Source of the DNA: Providencia rettgeri
GTDB taxonomy: Bacteria; Pseudomonadota; Gammaproteobacteria; Enterobacterales; Enterobacteriaceae
Reading direction: 5' to 3'
Length of the DNA: 64,000 nucleotides
Assembly: GCF_023205015.1 (NCBI RefSeq)
Contig: NZ_CP096259.1
Location: 65,769-129,768 of the forward strand
Shown here: in pieces, positions 37,119-46,958 of the stretch
How positions within the stretch are numbered: position 1 is the first letter of the stretch
Layout: each line of letters opens with the position of its first letter
Program-made: the position numbers and the translations under genes
Notes under the pieces: model-generated
Databases searched by the model: none
What the model saw: only the letters and a program-made list of their open reading frames with translations
What the model was told of the DNA's origin: nothing

Positions 37119-37151
37119 CGTGCTTTATTTTCCGTTTTCTGAGGTGCCCCC
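37114..37151 (+). repeat. 38-bp terminal inverted repeat, mer end of Tn21
   Basis: On the minus strand it begins GGGGGCACCTCAGAAAACGG, the known Tn21 mer-end form. It is followed directly by TAATA (37152-37156), a 5-bp duplication that reappears at 39467-39471. Confidence 0.95.
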
Positions 37152-37209
37152 TAATAGTGTTCTTCCATTTCGGTAAAAATCCCTACCATGGATTCCCACT
37201 CGTCCGGGG
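37152..37209 (-). pseudogene. GNAT acetyltransferase, N-terminal piece
   Basis: Read on the minus strand these 58 bp encode PDEWESMVGIFTEMEEHYY (the last residues from the TAATA duplication). They continue in frame into the piece at 39061-39471 if the transposon and one TAATA are removed. Cut upstream by IS1. Confidence 0.75.
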
Positions 37210-37224
37210 GGTAATGACTCCAAC

Positions 37225-37728
37225 TTATTGATAGTGTTTTATGTTCAGATAATGCCCGATGACTTTGTCATGCAGCTCCACCGATTTTGAGAACGACAGC
37301 GACTTCCGTCCCAGCCGTGCCAGGTGCTGCCTCAGATTCAGGTTATGCCGCTCAATTCGCTGCGTATATCGCTTGCTGATTACGTGCAGCTTTCCCTTCA
37401 GGCGGGATTCATACAGCGGCCAGCCATCCGTCATCCATATCACCACGTCAAAGGGTGACAGCAGGCTCATAAGACGCCCCAGCGTCGCCATAGTGCGTTC
37501 ACCGAATACGTGCGCAACAACCGTCTTCCGGAGCCTGTCATACGCGTAAAACAGCCAGCGCTGGCGCGATTTAGCCCCGACGTATCCCCACTGTTCGTCC
37601 ATTTCCGCGCAGACGATGACGTCACTGCCCGGCTGTATGCGCGAGGTTACCGACTGCGGCCTGAGTTTTTTAAATGGCGGAAAATCGTGTTGAGGCCAAC
37701 GCCCATAATGCGGGCGGTTGCCCGGCAT
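37225..37728 (-). CDS. insB: IS1 InsB' transposase frame
   Basis: A 167-residue frame, expressed mainly as the InsAB' fusion by -1 frameshift at an A-run in the overlap with insA. It carries the catalytic region (AEMDEQWGYVG, WMTDGWPLY). It overlaps insA by 82 bp. Confidence 0.95.
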   Translation of the reverse strand: MPGNRPHYGRWPQHDFPPFKKLRPQSVTSRIQPGSDVIVCAEMDEQWGYVGAKSRQRWLFYAYDRLRKTVVAHVFGERTMATLGRLMSLLSPFDVVIWMTDGWPLYESRLKGKLHVISKRYTQRIERHNLNLRQHLARLGRKSLSFSKSVELHDKVIGHYLNIKHYQ

Positions 37729-37922
37729 CCAACGCCATTCATGGCCATATCAATGATTTTCTGGTGCGTACCGGGTTGAGAAGCGGTGTAAGTGAACTGC
37801 AGTTGCCATGTTTTACGGCAGTGAGAGCAGAGATAGCGCTGATGTCCGGCGGTGCTTTTGCCGTTACGCACCACCCCGTCAGTAGCTGAACAGGAGGGAC
37901 AGCTGATAGAAACAGAAGCCAC
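37647..37922 (-). CDS. insA: IS1 InsA regulator
   Basis: 91 residues: zinc finger (CPSCSATDG...CSHCRKTW) and helix-turn-helix. Alone it represses transcription from the IS1 end; fused to InsB' it supplies DNA binding. Confidence 0.96.
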   Translation of the reverse strand: MASVSISCPSCSATDGVVRNGKSTAGHQRYLCSHCRKTWQLQFTYTASQPGTHQKIIDMAMNGVGCRATARIMGVGLNTIFRHLKNSGRSR

Positions 37923-38200
37923 TGGAGCACCTCAAAAACACCATCATACACTAAATCAGTAAGTTGGCAGCATCACCCGACGCACTTTGCGCCGAATAAA
38001 TACCTGTGACGGAAGATCACTTCGCAGAATAAATAAATCCTGGTGTCCCTGTTGATACCGGGAAGCCCTGGGCCAACTTTTGGCGAAAATGAGACGTTGA
38101 TCGGCACGTAAGAGGTTCCAACTTTCACCATAATGAAATAAGATCACTACCGGGCGTATTTTTTGAGTTATCGAGATTTTCAGGAGCTAAGGAAGCTAAA

Positions 38201-38860
38201 ATGGAGAAAAAAATCACTGGATATACCACCGTTGATATATCCCAATGGCATCGTAAAGAACATTTTGAGGCATTTCAGTCAGTTGCTCAATGTACCTATA
38301 ACCAGACCGTTCAGCTGGATATTACGGCCTTTTTAAAGACCGTAAAGAAAAATAAGCACAAGTTTTATCCGGCCTTTATTCACATTCTTGCCCGCCTGAT
38401 GAATGCTCATCCGGAATTCCGTATGGCAATGAAAGACGGTGAGCTGGTGATATGGGATAGTGTTCACCCTTGTTACACCGTTTTCCATGAGCAAACTGAA
38501 ACGTTTTCATCGCTCTGGAGTGAATACCACGACGATTTCCGGCAGTTTCTACACATATATTCGCAAGATGTGGCGTGTTACGGTGAAAACCTGGCCTATT
38601 TCCCTAAAGGGTTTATTGAGAATATGTTTTTCGTCTCAGCCAATCCCTGGGTGAGTTTCACCAGTTTTGATTTAAACGTGGCCAATATGGACAACTTCTT
38701 CGCCCCCGTTTTCACCATGGGCAAATATTATACGCAAGGCGACAAGGTGCTGATGCCGCTGGCGATTCAGGTTCATCATGCCGTTTGTGATGGCTTCCAT
38801 GTCGGCAGAATGCTTAATGAATTACAACAGTACTGCGATGAGTGGCAGGGCGGGGCGTAA
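38201..38860 (+). CDS. catA1: CatA1 chloramphenicol acetyltransferase
   Basis: 219 residues, type I CAT from Tn9. Acetylates chloramphenicol with acetyl-CoA. The catalytic His lies in [10 protein letters not shown] (about residue 192). AGGAGCTAAGGAAGC upstream provides a strong ribosome-binding site. Catabolite-sensitive in its native context. Lies next to IS1. Confidence 0.98.
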
Positions 38861-39060
38861 TTTTTTTAAGGCAGTTATTGGTGCCCTTAAACGCCTGGTT
38901 GCTACGCCTGAATAAGTGATAATAAGCGGATGAATGGCAGAAATTCGAAAGCAAATTCGACCCGGTCGTCGGTTCAGGGCAGGGTCGTTAAATAGCCGCT
39001 TATGTCTATTGCTGGTTTACCGGTTTATTGACTACCGGAAGCAGTGTGACCGTGTGCTTC

Positions 39061-39471
39061 TCAAATGCCTGAGGCCAGTTTGCTCAGGCTCTCCCCGTGG
39101 AGGTAATAATTGACGATATGATCATTTATTCTGCCTCCCAGAGCCTGATAAAAACGGTTAGCGCCGGGGTTGGATTTTTCAGCGTTCCAGCTAAGGCTAA
39201 GGCATTCCTGTTCAAGCGCAAGCCGGGCTATAAAGCGCATTATCGCTTTACCCGTGCCCTTATTTCGATCGCACTGAGAAACATACAGCTCTTTAATATG
39301 CAGCTGACCGCTGTATCGGGGCGAGGGATAAAGAATATTGCAACATGCCAGGCCAGTAATGTTATTGCCGCAGCGCGCTCTGATCACCAGGGTACCGGAA
39401 AGCCGGTTGAATAACTTTTTACAGAGATAATCCTTCATCAACGCTTCCTGAATGATACCTTCGCCATAATA
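39061..39471 (-). pseudogene. GNAT acetyltransferase, C-terminal piece
   Basis: From GEGIIQEALMKDYL to the stop: a GNAT fold with acetyl-CoA loop RNKGTGKAIMRF and C-terminal NRFYQALGG. The 5' end is cut by the transposon end at 39472, with TAATA as the last five bases. A TTG or ATG near 39438 could still give a shortened 125-residue product. Known next to catA1 in Tn2670-type DNA; substrate unknown. Confidence 0.85.
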
Positions 39472-39509
39472 GGGGTCGTCTCAGAAAACGGAAAATAAAG
39501 CACGCTAAG
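39472..39509 (+). repeat. 38-bp terminal inverted repeat, tnp end of Tn21-type transposon
   Basis: It begins GGGGTCGTCTCAGAAAACGG. It overlaps the last codons of tnpA. Preceded by TAATA, the partner of 37152-37156. Confidence 0.95.
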
Positions 39510-42471
39510 CCGGTTGCAGAGGCCGTAGCGGCCTGAACTTCCCCGCGCCGATCTTGGCGCTGCTGCGCCATAGGTAATCACCGGTCAGGTTGATGTGCTC
39601 CCAGCCGAGTGGCGACAGGTACTGCAATAGCGAGTCATCGACGGCATGACCATTGCCGCGCAACGCATGCGCCGCACGCTCCAGGTAGACCGTGTTCCAC
39701 AGCACGATGGCCGCCGTCACCAGGTTGAGGCCGCTGGCCCGGTAGCGCTGCTGCTCGAAACTGCGGTCACGGATTTCACCAAGGCGGTTGAAGAACACGG
39801 CACGGGCCAGCGCATTGCGCGCCTCGCCCTTGTTCAGCCCGGCATGCACGCGGCGGCGTAGCTCGACGCTTTGCAGCCAGTCGAGGATGAACAGCGTGCG
39901 CTCGATGCGGCCCAACTCGCGCAGCGCGACGGCCAAGCCGTTCTGGCGCGGGTAGCTGCCGAGTTTCCTGAGCATCAGCGAGGCCGTCACCGTGCCCTGC
40001 TTGATCGAGGTGGCCAGCCGCAGGATTTCGTCCCAATGGGCGCGGACGTGCTTGATGTTGAGCGTGCCGCCGATCATCGGCTTGAGCGCGTCATAGGCGG
40101 CATCGCCCTTCGGGATGTAGAGCTTGGTGTCGCCCAGGTCGCGGATGCGCGGCGCGAAGCGGAAGCCCAAGAGGTGCATCAGGGCGAAGACGTGATCGGT
40201 GAAGCCCGCCGTGTCGGTGTAGTGCTCCTCGATCCGCAGGTCGGATTCGTGGTACAGCAGGCCGTCGAGCACGTAGGTTGAGTCGCGCAGGCCGACATTG
40301 ACCACCTTGGTGTGGAATGGCGCGTATTGGTCGGAGATGTGGGTGTAGAAAGTCCGTCCTGGGCTGCTGCCATATTTTGGGTTGATGTGCCCCGTGCTCT
40401 TTGCCTTGCTAGCGGTTCGGAAATTCTGTCCGTCCGATGATGATGTGGTGCCATCGCCCCAGTGCCCGGCAAAGGGATGCCGAAACTGAGCGTTGACCAG
40501 TTCAGCCAACGCTGTCGAGTACGTTTCGTCGCGGGTATGCCAGGCTTGCAGCCAAGCGAGCTTCGCGTAGGTCGTGCCGGGGCAGGACTCGGCCATCTTG
40601 GTCAGGCCCAGGTTGATCGCGTCGGCCAGGATCGTGGTCAACAACAGGTTCTTGTCCTTGGCCAGATCGCCCGATTTCAAGTGCGTGAAGTGCCGGGTGA
40701 AGCCCGTCCACTCATCGACTTCGAGCAGCAGTTCGGTGATCTTGACGTGCGGCAGGACCATGGCTGTCTGGTCTATCAGCGCCTGCGCGGTGTCGGGCAC
40801 CGCCGCATCCAGCGGCGTGATCTTCAAGCCCGACTCGGTGATGATGGCATCCGGCAGGTCGTTGGCTGCCGCCATGCGGTTGACGGTGGCAAGTTGTGCT
40901 TCCAGCAGCGTCAGCCGCTCATGCAGATATTGTTCGCAGTCGGTGGCCACGGCCAGCGGCAATTCGCTGGACTGCTTGAGGCTGGTGAACTTCTCGGGCG
41001 GTACCAGGTAGTCCTCGAAGTCCTTGAACTGGCGTGAACCCTGCACCCAGATGTCGCCCGAGCGCAGGGAGTTCTTCAACTCGGACAGCGCGCACAGTTC
41101 GTAGTAGCGCCGGTCGATGCCGGCGTCGGTCATCACCAGTTTCTGCCAGCGCGGCTTGATGAAGCCGGTCGGTGCATCGGCTGGCAGCTTGCGGGCGTTG
41201 TCGGTGTTCATGCCGCGCAGCACCTCAATGGCATCAAGCACGTTTTTGGCGGCGGGCGCGGCCCGCAGCTTGAGCACGGCAAGGAATTCCGGTGCATAGC
41301 GGCGCAGGGTGGCGTAGCTCTCGCCGATGCGATGCAGGAAATCGAAGTCATCGGGTTGCGCGAGCTTCTGCGCCTCGGTGACGCTCTCGGCAAAGGAATC
41401 CCAGGACATGACGGCCTCGATGGCGGCAAACGCATCGCGGCCTGATTGCTTGGCGTCGATCAGCGCCTGACCGATGCGCCCGTACAGACGTACCTTGGCG
41501 TTGATGGCCTTGCCTGACGCCTGGAACTGCTGCTGATGCTTATTCTTGGCAGCGTTAAACAGCTTACCCAGGATGCGGTCGTGCAGGTCGATGATTTCGT
41601 CGGTGACGGTGGCCATGCCCTCGGTGGCCAGCGCCACGAGAGTGGCGTAGCGCCGTTGCGGCTCGAATTTGGCCAGGTCGGCGGGTGTCATCTGGCCGCC
41701 CTCGCGGGCAATCTTGAGCAGGCGGTTCTGGTGAACCAGCCGCTCGATGCCGGTAGGCAGATCGAGTGCCTGCCATGCCTTGAGGCGTTCGATGTGTTCC
41801 AGCATATGCCGCGAATTTGGCTTGGCCGGAGACTGGCGCAACCAAGCCAACCAGGTCGTCTTGCCGTTGTCCCGGCGCTTGAGCAGATCGTCGAGGCGGC
41901 GGCGATGCGCGTCCGCCAGTGGTTCGGCCAAGGCGTCGTAGATGCGCCGGTTAGCACGGGTGATCGCCTCGGCACTCGCCCGCTCGACGGCGTTGAGGGC
42001 GGGCAGAATGACCGACTGCCGCCGCAGGTGCCCGATCAAGGCGCTGGCCAGCACGATGCCTTTGTCGGTTTGCATCGCCAGCTCGGTCAGCATCTGGACG
42101 GCCTGCCGGTAATGGCTCATGGTGAAGGGCCGGAAACCGAACACGGTTTGCAGCTCGCTCAGGTGCTCGCGCCGGGTCTGCTCCCGCTGGCCGTACTCGT
42201 TCCAGCTTTCGACGCCGACCTTGAGCTGGTCGGCGACCAGCTTCAACAAGGGCGGGAACGGTAGTTCATCGACGCCCAGGATGACGCCGGGAAAGCGCAG
42301 GTAACAGAGCTGCACCGCGAAGCCCAGCCGATTGGCTGGCCCGCGCCGCTGTCGGATGATCGAGAGGTCGGTATCGTTGAATGTGTAATGTCGGATCAGG
42401 TCGTCCTTGGAGTCCGGCAACGCCAGCAGGCTTTCCCGCTCGGCGGCGGACAGGATGGAACGACGTGGCAT
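39505..42471 (-). CDS. tnpA: Tn3-family transposase TnpA (Tn21 group)
   Basis: A 988-residue DDE transposase, full length for Tn21. The catalytic region (ILADAINLGLTKM, then YTDTAGFTDHVFALMHLLG, then RNALARAVFFNRLGEIRDR) lies in the C-terminal third. It binds the 38-bp ends and forms cointegrates later resolved at res by TnpR. The start lies 2 bp after the tnpR stop, so the two are cotranscribed. Confidence 0.97.
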   Translation of the reverse strand: MPRRSILSAAERESLLALPDSKDDLIRHYTFNDTDLSIIRQRRGPANRLGFAVQLCYLRFPGVILGVDELPFPPLLKLVADQLKVGVESWNEYGQREQTRREHLSELQTVFGFRPFTMSHYRQAVQMLTELAMQTDKGIVLASALIGHLRRQSVILPALNAVERASAEAITRANRRIYDALAEPLADAHRRRLDDLLKRRDNGKTTWLAWLRQSPAKPNSRHMLEHIERLKAWQALDLPTGIERLVHQNRLLKIAREGGQMTPADLAKFEPQRRYATLVALATEGMATVTDEIIDLHDRILGKLFNAAKNKHQQQFQASGKAINAKVRLYGRIGQALIDAKQSGRDAFAAIEAVMSWDSFAESVTEAQKLAQPDDFDFLHRIGESYATLRRYAPEFLAVLKLRAAPAAKNVLDAIEVLRGMNTDNARKLPADAPTGFIKPRWQKLVMTDAGIDRRYYELCALSELKNSLRSGDIWVQGSRQFKDFEDYLVPPEKFTSLKQSSELPLAVATDCEQYLHERLTLLEAQLATVNRMAAANDLPDAIITESGLKITPLDAAVPDTAQALIDQTAMVLPHVKITELLLEVDEWTGFTRHFTHLKSGDLAKDKNLLLTTILADAINLGLTKMAESCPGTTYAKLAWLQAWHTRDETYSTALAELVNAQFRHPFAGHWGDGTTSSSDGQNFRTASKAKSTGHINPKYGSSPGRTFYTHISDQYAPFHTKVVNVGLRDSTYVLDGLLYHESDLRIEEHYTDTAGFTDHVFALMHLLGFRFAPRIRDLGDTKLYIPKGDAAYDALKPMIGGTLNIKHVRAHWDEILRLATSIKQGTVTASLMLRKLGSYPRQNGLAVALRELGRIERTLFILDWLQSVELRRRVHAGLNKGEARNALARAVFFNRLGEIRDRSFEQQRYRASGLNLVTAAIVLWNTVYLERAAHALRGNGHAVDDSLLQYLSPLGWEHINLTGDYLWRSSAKIGAGKFRPLRPLQPA

Positions 42472-42473
42472 AT

Positions 42474-43034
42474 TTACTGATCCGTTCTCAAGTATTGATA
42501 CAGGGTTTCGCGACTGATTCCGAATTCACGAGCAAGCTTGGTCTTTTGCTCGCCAGCCTCGACACGTTGGCGCAGTTCGGCAATACGCTCAGACGACAGG
42601 GATTTCTTCCTGCCACGGTAAGCCCCGCGTTGCTTGGCGAGCGCAATACCCTCGCGCTGACGCTCGCGGATCAGGGCGCGCTCGAACTCGGCGAACGCGC
42701 CCATCACCGAGAGCATCAGGTTCGCCATCGGAGAGTCTTCGCCAGTAAAACTGAGGTGTTCCTTGACGAATTCGATATGCACGCCGCGTTGTGTCAGCGT
42801 TTGCACGATCCGGCGCAAATCATCGAGATTGCGCGCCAGGCGATCCATGCTATGCACCACCACGGTGTCGCCGGTGCGGGCGAAGCTTATCAGCGCTTCC
42901 AGTTGCGGACGCTTGACATCCTTGCCGGATGCCTTGTCGCTAAAAGCGCGATCAACCTTGACGCCTTCCAGTTGCCGTTCCGGGTTCTGGTCGAAGGTGC
43001 TGACCCTGATATACCCAATGCGCTGTCCAGTCAT
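42474..43034 (-). CDS. tnpR: Serine resolvase TnpR (Tn21 group)
   Basis: A 186-residue resolvase/invertase. Nucleophile Ser12 in YIRVSTFDQN, then HSMDRLARN and the long helix FAEFERALIRERQREG; the C-terminal helix-turn-helix is TKLAREFGISRETLYQYL. Resolves cointegrates at the adjacent res site and represses its own operon. Confidence 0.97.
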   Translation of the reverse strand: MTGQRIGYIRVSTFDQNPERQLEGVKVDRAFSDKASGKDVKRPQLEALISFARTGDTVVVHSMDRLARNLDDLRRIVQTLTQRGVHIEFVKEHLSFTGEDSPMANLMLSVMGAFAEFERALIRERQREGIALAKQRGAYRGRKKSLSSERIAELRQRVEAGEQKTKLAREFGISRETLYQYLRTDQ

Positions 43035-43155
43035 GGAATTCCCTGCAAAATGTCAGGGAAGACTCTATGACCTTCAACGAGATATGTCAATAAATTCAAA
43101 ATTCAATCCTATCCTGACGCAATTTACACATGGCATCTGACATCAGGTTAGGGTA
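43035..43155. other. res resolution site and tnpRA promoter region
   Basis: About 120 bp of AT-rich sequence with TGTCA-type motifs (for example near 43055, 43085 and 43140) between tnpR and the DUF3330 gene. Its position fits the three-subsite res of Tn21; subsites were not resolved by eye. A likely recombination point between the Tn21 tnp half and the foreign mer half. Confidence 0.65.
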
Positions 43156-43159
43156 TGCC

Positions 43160-43372
43160 TCAATCTGACGGCTGCGAACCGCCAGGGACAGGCGCAATGT
43201 CAGATTCTGTCGCGGCCTTGGCGCGTGCCTGGAAGCGTTCATAGCAATCCAGCCCGCAGAAATGTTCGACGTATTCCGCGCCTTCCGGGGTGAAGGCGGC
43301 ATCGAGCGGAATTTCTTTGCAGCATACGCAGCAGGTGGTGCAACTGGCAGTGTTCGGGGCGTTTGCGTTCAT
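43160..43372 (-). CDS. DUF3330 small cysteine-rich protein
   Basis: 70 residues with paired cysteines (CTTCCVCC and FCGLDCYERF) that look zinc-binding. Common between tnpR and mer in Tn5036/Tn1696-type transposons. Function unknown; its position at the end of the mer operon does not prove a role in mercury resistance. Confidence 0.8.
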   Translation of the reverse strand: MNANAPNTASCTTCCVCCKEIPLDAAFTPEGAEYVEHFCGLDCYERFQARAKAATESDIAPVPGGSQPSD

Positions 43373-43402
43373 GGTGGTACTCCTCCAGATTGGTAGCGAA
43401 GC

Positions 43403-43441
43403 TCAAAGCTGCCCACTCTCGGCTGGCTGGGAAGCGGTCAT
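43403..43441 (-). pseudogene. urf2 remnant
   Basis: A 12-codon frame starting [10 protein letters not shown], related to the start of urf2 (MTSSQPAG) of the first mer operon, overlapping the merE stop. The rest is deleted, as in other transposons of this branch. Confidence 0.6.
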
Positions 43442-43674
43442 GATCTTCCCTTGAAGGCCCGCAGCAGCCGCGTCACAGACAGGACAAACAAGCCGGTCAG
43501 CGTGAGGGCTGCAATACCCCAGTGCTCCCCGATGAACGCGCCGGCCGTCGTGCCGGCTAGCACAATGGCGAGAATCGGCAAATGGCAGGGACAGGTGAGC
43601 ACGGCCAGCGCGCCCCACAAGTAGCCGGTGATCGGTTTGTGCGTCTCAGACGGCAAGTGCTCTGGGCTGTTCAT
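43438..43674 (-). CDS. merE: MerE, second operon
   Basis: 78 residues, ATG start. Same CPCH motif as copy 1 with scattered substitutions ([18 protein letters not shown]). Overlaps merD by 4 bp. Confidence 0.92.
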
Positions 43675-44036
43675 GGCAGACTCTCCGCGTGCTGTGCCGG
43701 TTCGGTTGGCATGGCGGCCAGTTGCATTTCGAGGCTGGCCAGGGCCTCGCGCCGACGCTCGACGAGTTGCCGCAACACGGCAAGCTGCGCAGACGCACCG
43801 TCACCGTCCGCAGCATCCAGCGCCCGGCACAGCCGCGCCAGTGCGTCCAGGCCGATACCCGCTTCGAAGGCAGCCCGTACAAAGCGCAGCCGTTGCAACG
43901 CGGTGTCATCGAACAAGCCGTAGCCGCCCGTGGTGTACGCGACCGGCCGTAGCAATCCGCGCAGCAGGTAGTCGCGCACGATATGCACGCTCACCCCGGC
44001 ATCAAGGGCCAGCCGGGACACTGTGTAGGCGCTCAT
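43671..44036 (-). CDS. merD: MerD, second operon
   Basis: 121 residues from [14 protein letters not shown], one longer than copy 1, with changes spread along the length. Because MerD products of both operons can bind both operators, cross-control is expected. Confidence 0.93.
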
Positions 44037-44053
44037 TGAACACCTCCTTTTCC

Positions 44054-45739
44054 TCATCCGGCGCAGCACGAAAGCTGCTTCACGTCCTTGCTGAAGGTCT
44101 GCGCCGCGAGCTTCAGCCCTTCGACCATGGTCAGGTAGGGGAACAATTGGTCGGCCAGTTCCTGCACGGTCATACGGTTGCGAATGGCGAGCACCGCCGT
44201 CTGGATCAGTTCACCCGCTTCCGGGGCCACCGCTTGCACGCCGATGAGCCGTCCGCTACCTTCCTCGATGACCAGCTTGATGAAGCCGCGTGTGTCGAAG
44301 TTGGCAAGCGCACGCGGCACGTTATCCAGTGTTAGCAGGCGACTGTCGGTCTCGATCCCGTCGTGATGTGCTTCCGCCTCGCTGTAGCCCACGGTGGCGA
44401 CCTGCGGGTCGGTGAACACCACGGCCGGCATTGCGGTCAGGTCCAGGGCCGCATCGCCGCCAGTCATGTTGATCGCCGCACGAGTGCCGGCCGCTGCCGC
44501 CACATAGACGAACTGCGGCTGGTCGGTGCAGTCGCCGGCCGCGTAGATGTTCGGGCTACTGGTGCGCATGCCCTTGTCGATGACGATGGCCCCCTGCGCA
44601 TTGACGGCTACCCCCGCCGCTTCCAATGCCAGGCTGCGCGTGTTCGGTGTCCGGCCGGTGGCGACCAGCAGCTTGTCGGCGCGCAATTCACCGTGCGTGG
44701 TGGTCAGCACGAATTCACCGTCCATATGGGCGACCTGGCTGGCTTGCGTGTGCTCCAGCACCTCGATGCCCTCGGCACGGAAAGCGGCTGTCACCGCCTC
44801 GCCGATGGCCGGGTCTTCACGGAAGAACAAGGTATTGCGCGCCAGGGCCGTGACCTTGCTGCCCAGCCGGGCAAAGGCTTGCGCCAGCTCCAGCGCCACC
44901 ACCGACGAGCCGATTACGGCAAGGCGTTCGGGAATGGTGTCGCTCGCCAGGGCCTCGGTGGAAGTCCAGTAGGGTGACTCTTTCAAGCCCGGAATCGGCG
45001 GGACCGCCGGGCTGGCACCCGTGGCGACCAGGCAGCGGTCGAACATCACGACGCGCTCGCCACCCTCGTTCAAACTAACGATAAGGCTCTGGTCGTCCTT
45101 GAAACGCGCTTCACCGTGCAGAACGGTGATGGCTGAATTGCCGTCCAGGATGCCTTCGTACTTGGCATGACGGAGTTCTTCGACACGGGCCTGCTGCTGG
45201 GCCAGCAGCCGCTCGCGCAAGATCGTCGGCGGTGTGGGTGGCATGCCGCCGTCGAATGGGCTTTCCCGGCGCAGATGGGCGATGTGGGCGGCGCGGATCA
45301 TGATCTTGGACGGCACACAACCGACGTTGACGCAGGTGCCGCCGATGGTGCCGCGCTCAATCAGCGTGACCTGCGCGCCTTGCTCGACGGCCTTCAGTGC
45401 TGCCGCCATCGCGGCTCCACCGCTACCAATGACGACGACCTGCAACGGGCGTTCGTTGCCACTGGGCTTATCAGCGGCCCCTATCCAGCCGCGCATCTTG
45501 TCGAGCAGGCCGGCGCGGTTGTCCGTCGGTGGCGCATCGGCAAGCGTTGCCTCGTAGCCCAGTCCGGCCACGGCGGTAGTCAGCGCATCCGATGACGTGC
45601 CCGCCTCAATGGCGAGTTGCGCTGTGCCCTTCGGATAGGACACCAGCGCCGATTGCACGCCGGGCACTTTCTCCAAGGCTTCCTTGACGTGAGCCGCGCA
45701 CGAGTCGCAGGTCATCCCGGTGATTTTCAGGGTGGTCAT
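44054..45739 (-). CDS. merA: MerA mercuric reductase, second operon
   Basis: 561 residues, three fewer than copy 1, the difference lying in the segment after SQVAH. Same motifs: [21 protein letters not shown]-terminal SCCAG. Sequence divergence across the whole length shows a separate lineage (Tn1696/Tn5036-like), not a recent duplicate. Confidence 0.97.
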
Positions 45740-45777
45740 GTATTTTTCCTTTTCTGTGGTGGCTACGGCTGTTGCCG

Positions 45778-46203
45778 TCAGCCACGTTGTTCTGGCAATT
45801 CACAGCTGTCCGGCCCGCAGCGGCGATGTGCTGGCGAGATGAAATCCCAGACCGACACCCCAACCATCAAGGCCAGGCCGACATAGAGCAGTCCACCGCT
45901 CTGCCAGCCGTAAGCCCGCATTAAAAACACCGCTGCCAGCACCAAGATCGGGCCTATCGTGCCGAGCGCCGTGCGTCGCCACTGTCGATGATTGAGCCAA
46001 GCGATAGCATTGGCGAGTAACGCGATGCCGGCGAACATCGGCAGCAGGATGCCAATGAATAGCCCCTCGTACTGGCTCAAGAAGCCCAGTCCGATGGCCG
46101 CGCCAAAGCTGGCGATGGCAGGAAAACAGGCGGCGCAGCCCATCGCGGAAACGACGCTGCCGAGCGCGCCGGTTTTGCCAGCGATGCGCGTGATGAGTCC
46201 CAT
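45778..46203 (-). CDS. merC: MerC, second operon
   Basis: 141 residues with GCAACFPA and CGPDSC. The middle two helices differ strongly from copy 1 (FIGILLPMFAGIALLANA), the most divergent part of the two operons. Confidence 0.94.
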   Translation of the reverse strand: MGLITRIAGKTGALGSVVSAMGCAACFPAIASFGAAIGLGFLSQYEGLFIGILLPMFAGIALLANAIAWLNHRQWRRTALGTIGPILVLAAVFLMRAYGWQSGGLLYVGLALMVGVSVWDFISPAHRRCGPDSCELPEQRG

Positions 46204-46230
46204 GTGTCGCTCCCGAGTTCGGTTAACGGA

Positions 46231-46506
46231 TCAGCGTTTGAGGCTGGACGGATAGCCCGCGTCCTCGGTCGCCTTGGTCAACTTCTGGACGTTGGTCTTG
46301 GCATCGTCGAAGGTGACGACGGCCTGGCGCTTGTCGAAACTTACGTCGGTCTTGCTCACGCCCTCAACCTTGGAAAGCGCGTGCTTGACAGTGATCGGGC
46401 AAGAGGCGCAGGTCATGCCAGGCACGGACAGCGTGACGGTCTGGGTGGCGGCCCACACGGGGGCAACAACGGCAGCGAGGGCGAGGGCGGCAAACAGTTT
46501 TTTCAT
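46231..46506 (-). CDS. merP: MerP, second operon
   Basis: 91 residues. Signal peptide MKKLFAALALAAVVAPVWA, then GMTCASCP (GMTCAACP in copy 1). Lies 15 bp after merT. Confidence 0.95.
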   Translation of the reverse strand: MKKLFAALALAAVVAPVWAATQTVTLSVPGMTCASCPITVKHALSKVEGVSKTDVSFDKRQAVVTFDDAKTNVQKLTKATEDAGYPSSLKR

Positions 46507-46521
46507 GATGAACTCCTGTGA

Positions 46522-46887
46522 TTAATAGAAAAATGGCATGACGTAGGGAAATCCGAGCGAGACCAGGACCAGCGCGGCCACGATCCAGAAAATGAGCTTG
46601 TAAGTAGCTCGCACTTGGGGAATCGCGCAGACCTCACCCGGTTTGCAGGCTTGCGCCGGGCGGTAGATGCGCCGCCAGGCGAAAAACAGCGCGACCAGCG
46701 CTGCGCCGATGAAGATCGGGCGATAGGGTTCCAGCACCGTCAGGTTGCCGATCCATGCCCCGCTGAACCCCAAGGCGATCAAAACCAGCGGCCCCAGGCA
46801 GCAGGCCGACGCAAGAATGGCGGCCAGCCCACCGGCGAAGAGCGCGCCGCGCCCGTTTTGTGGTTCAGACTTTTGTGGTTCAGACAT
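46522..46887 (-). CDS. merT: MerT, second operon
   Basis: 121 residues. An internal duplication at the N-terminus (MSEPQK-SEPQN) makes it five residues longer than copy 1. Cys pairs SACCLGP and CKPGEVC are kept. Confidence 0.95.
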   Translation of the reverse strand: MSEPQKSEPQNGRGALFAGGLAAILASACCLGPLVLIALGFSGAWIGNLTVLEPYRPIFIGAALVALFFAWRRIYRPAQACKPGEVCAIPQVRATYKLIFWIVAALVLVSLGFPYVMPFFY

Positions 46888-46922
46888 ACGCTTGTCCTTT
46901 CAAATTTGGTTTGGATAGCTTA

Positions 46923-46953
46923 AGCTTACTTCCGTAGTTATGTACGGAGTCAA
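46923..46953 (-). promoter_or_regulatory. mer promoter and MerR operator (copy 2)
   Basis: -35 TTGACT (46948-46953), -10 TAAGCT (46923-46928), 19-bp spacer. Operator TCCGTAG-TTAT-GTACGGA has one mismatch in the left arm relative to copy 1, which may change MerR affinity. Confidence 0.93.
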
Positions 46954-46958
46954 GCGAT

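Larger units (their letters stand above)
37210..37977 (-). mobile_element. IS1
   Basis: A 768-bp IS1 with ends GGTAATGACTCC and its counterpart near 37977. The 9-bp flanks differ (CGTCCGGGG and CGACGCACT), so this is not a simple insertion. It fits a recombinant of the two IS1 copies that bound Tn9/Tn2670. Confidence 0.97.
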
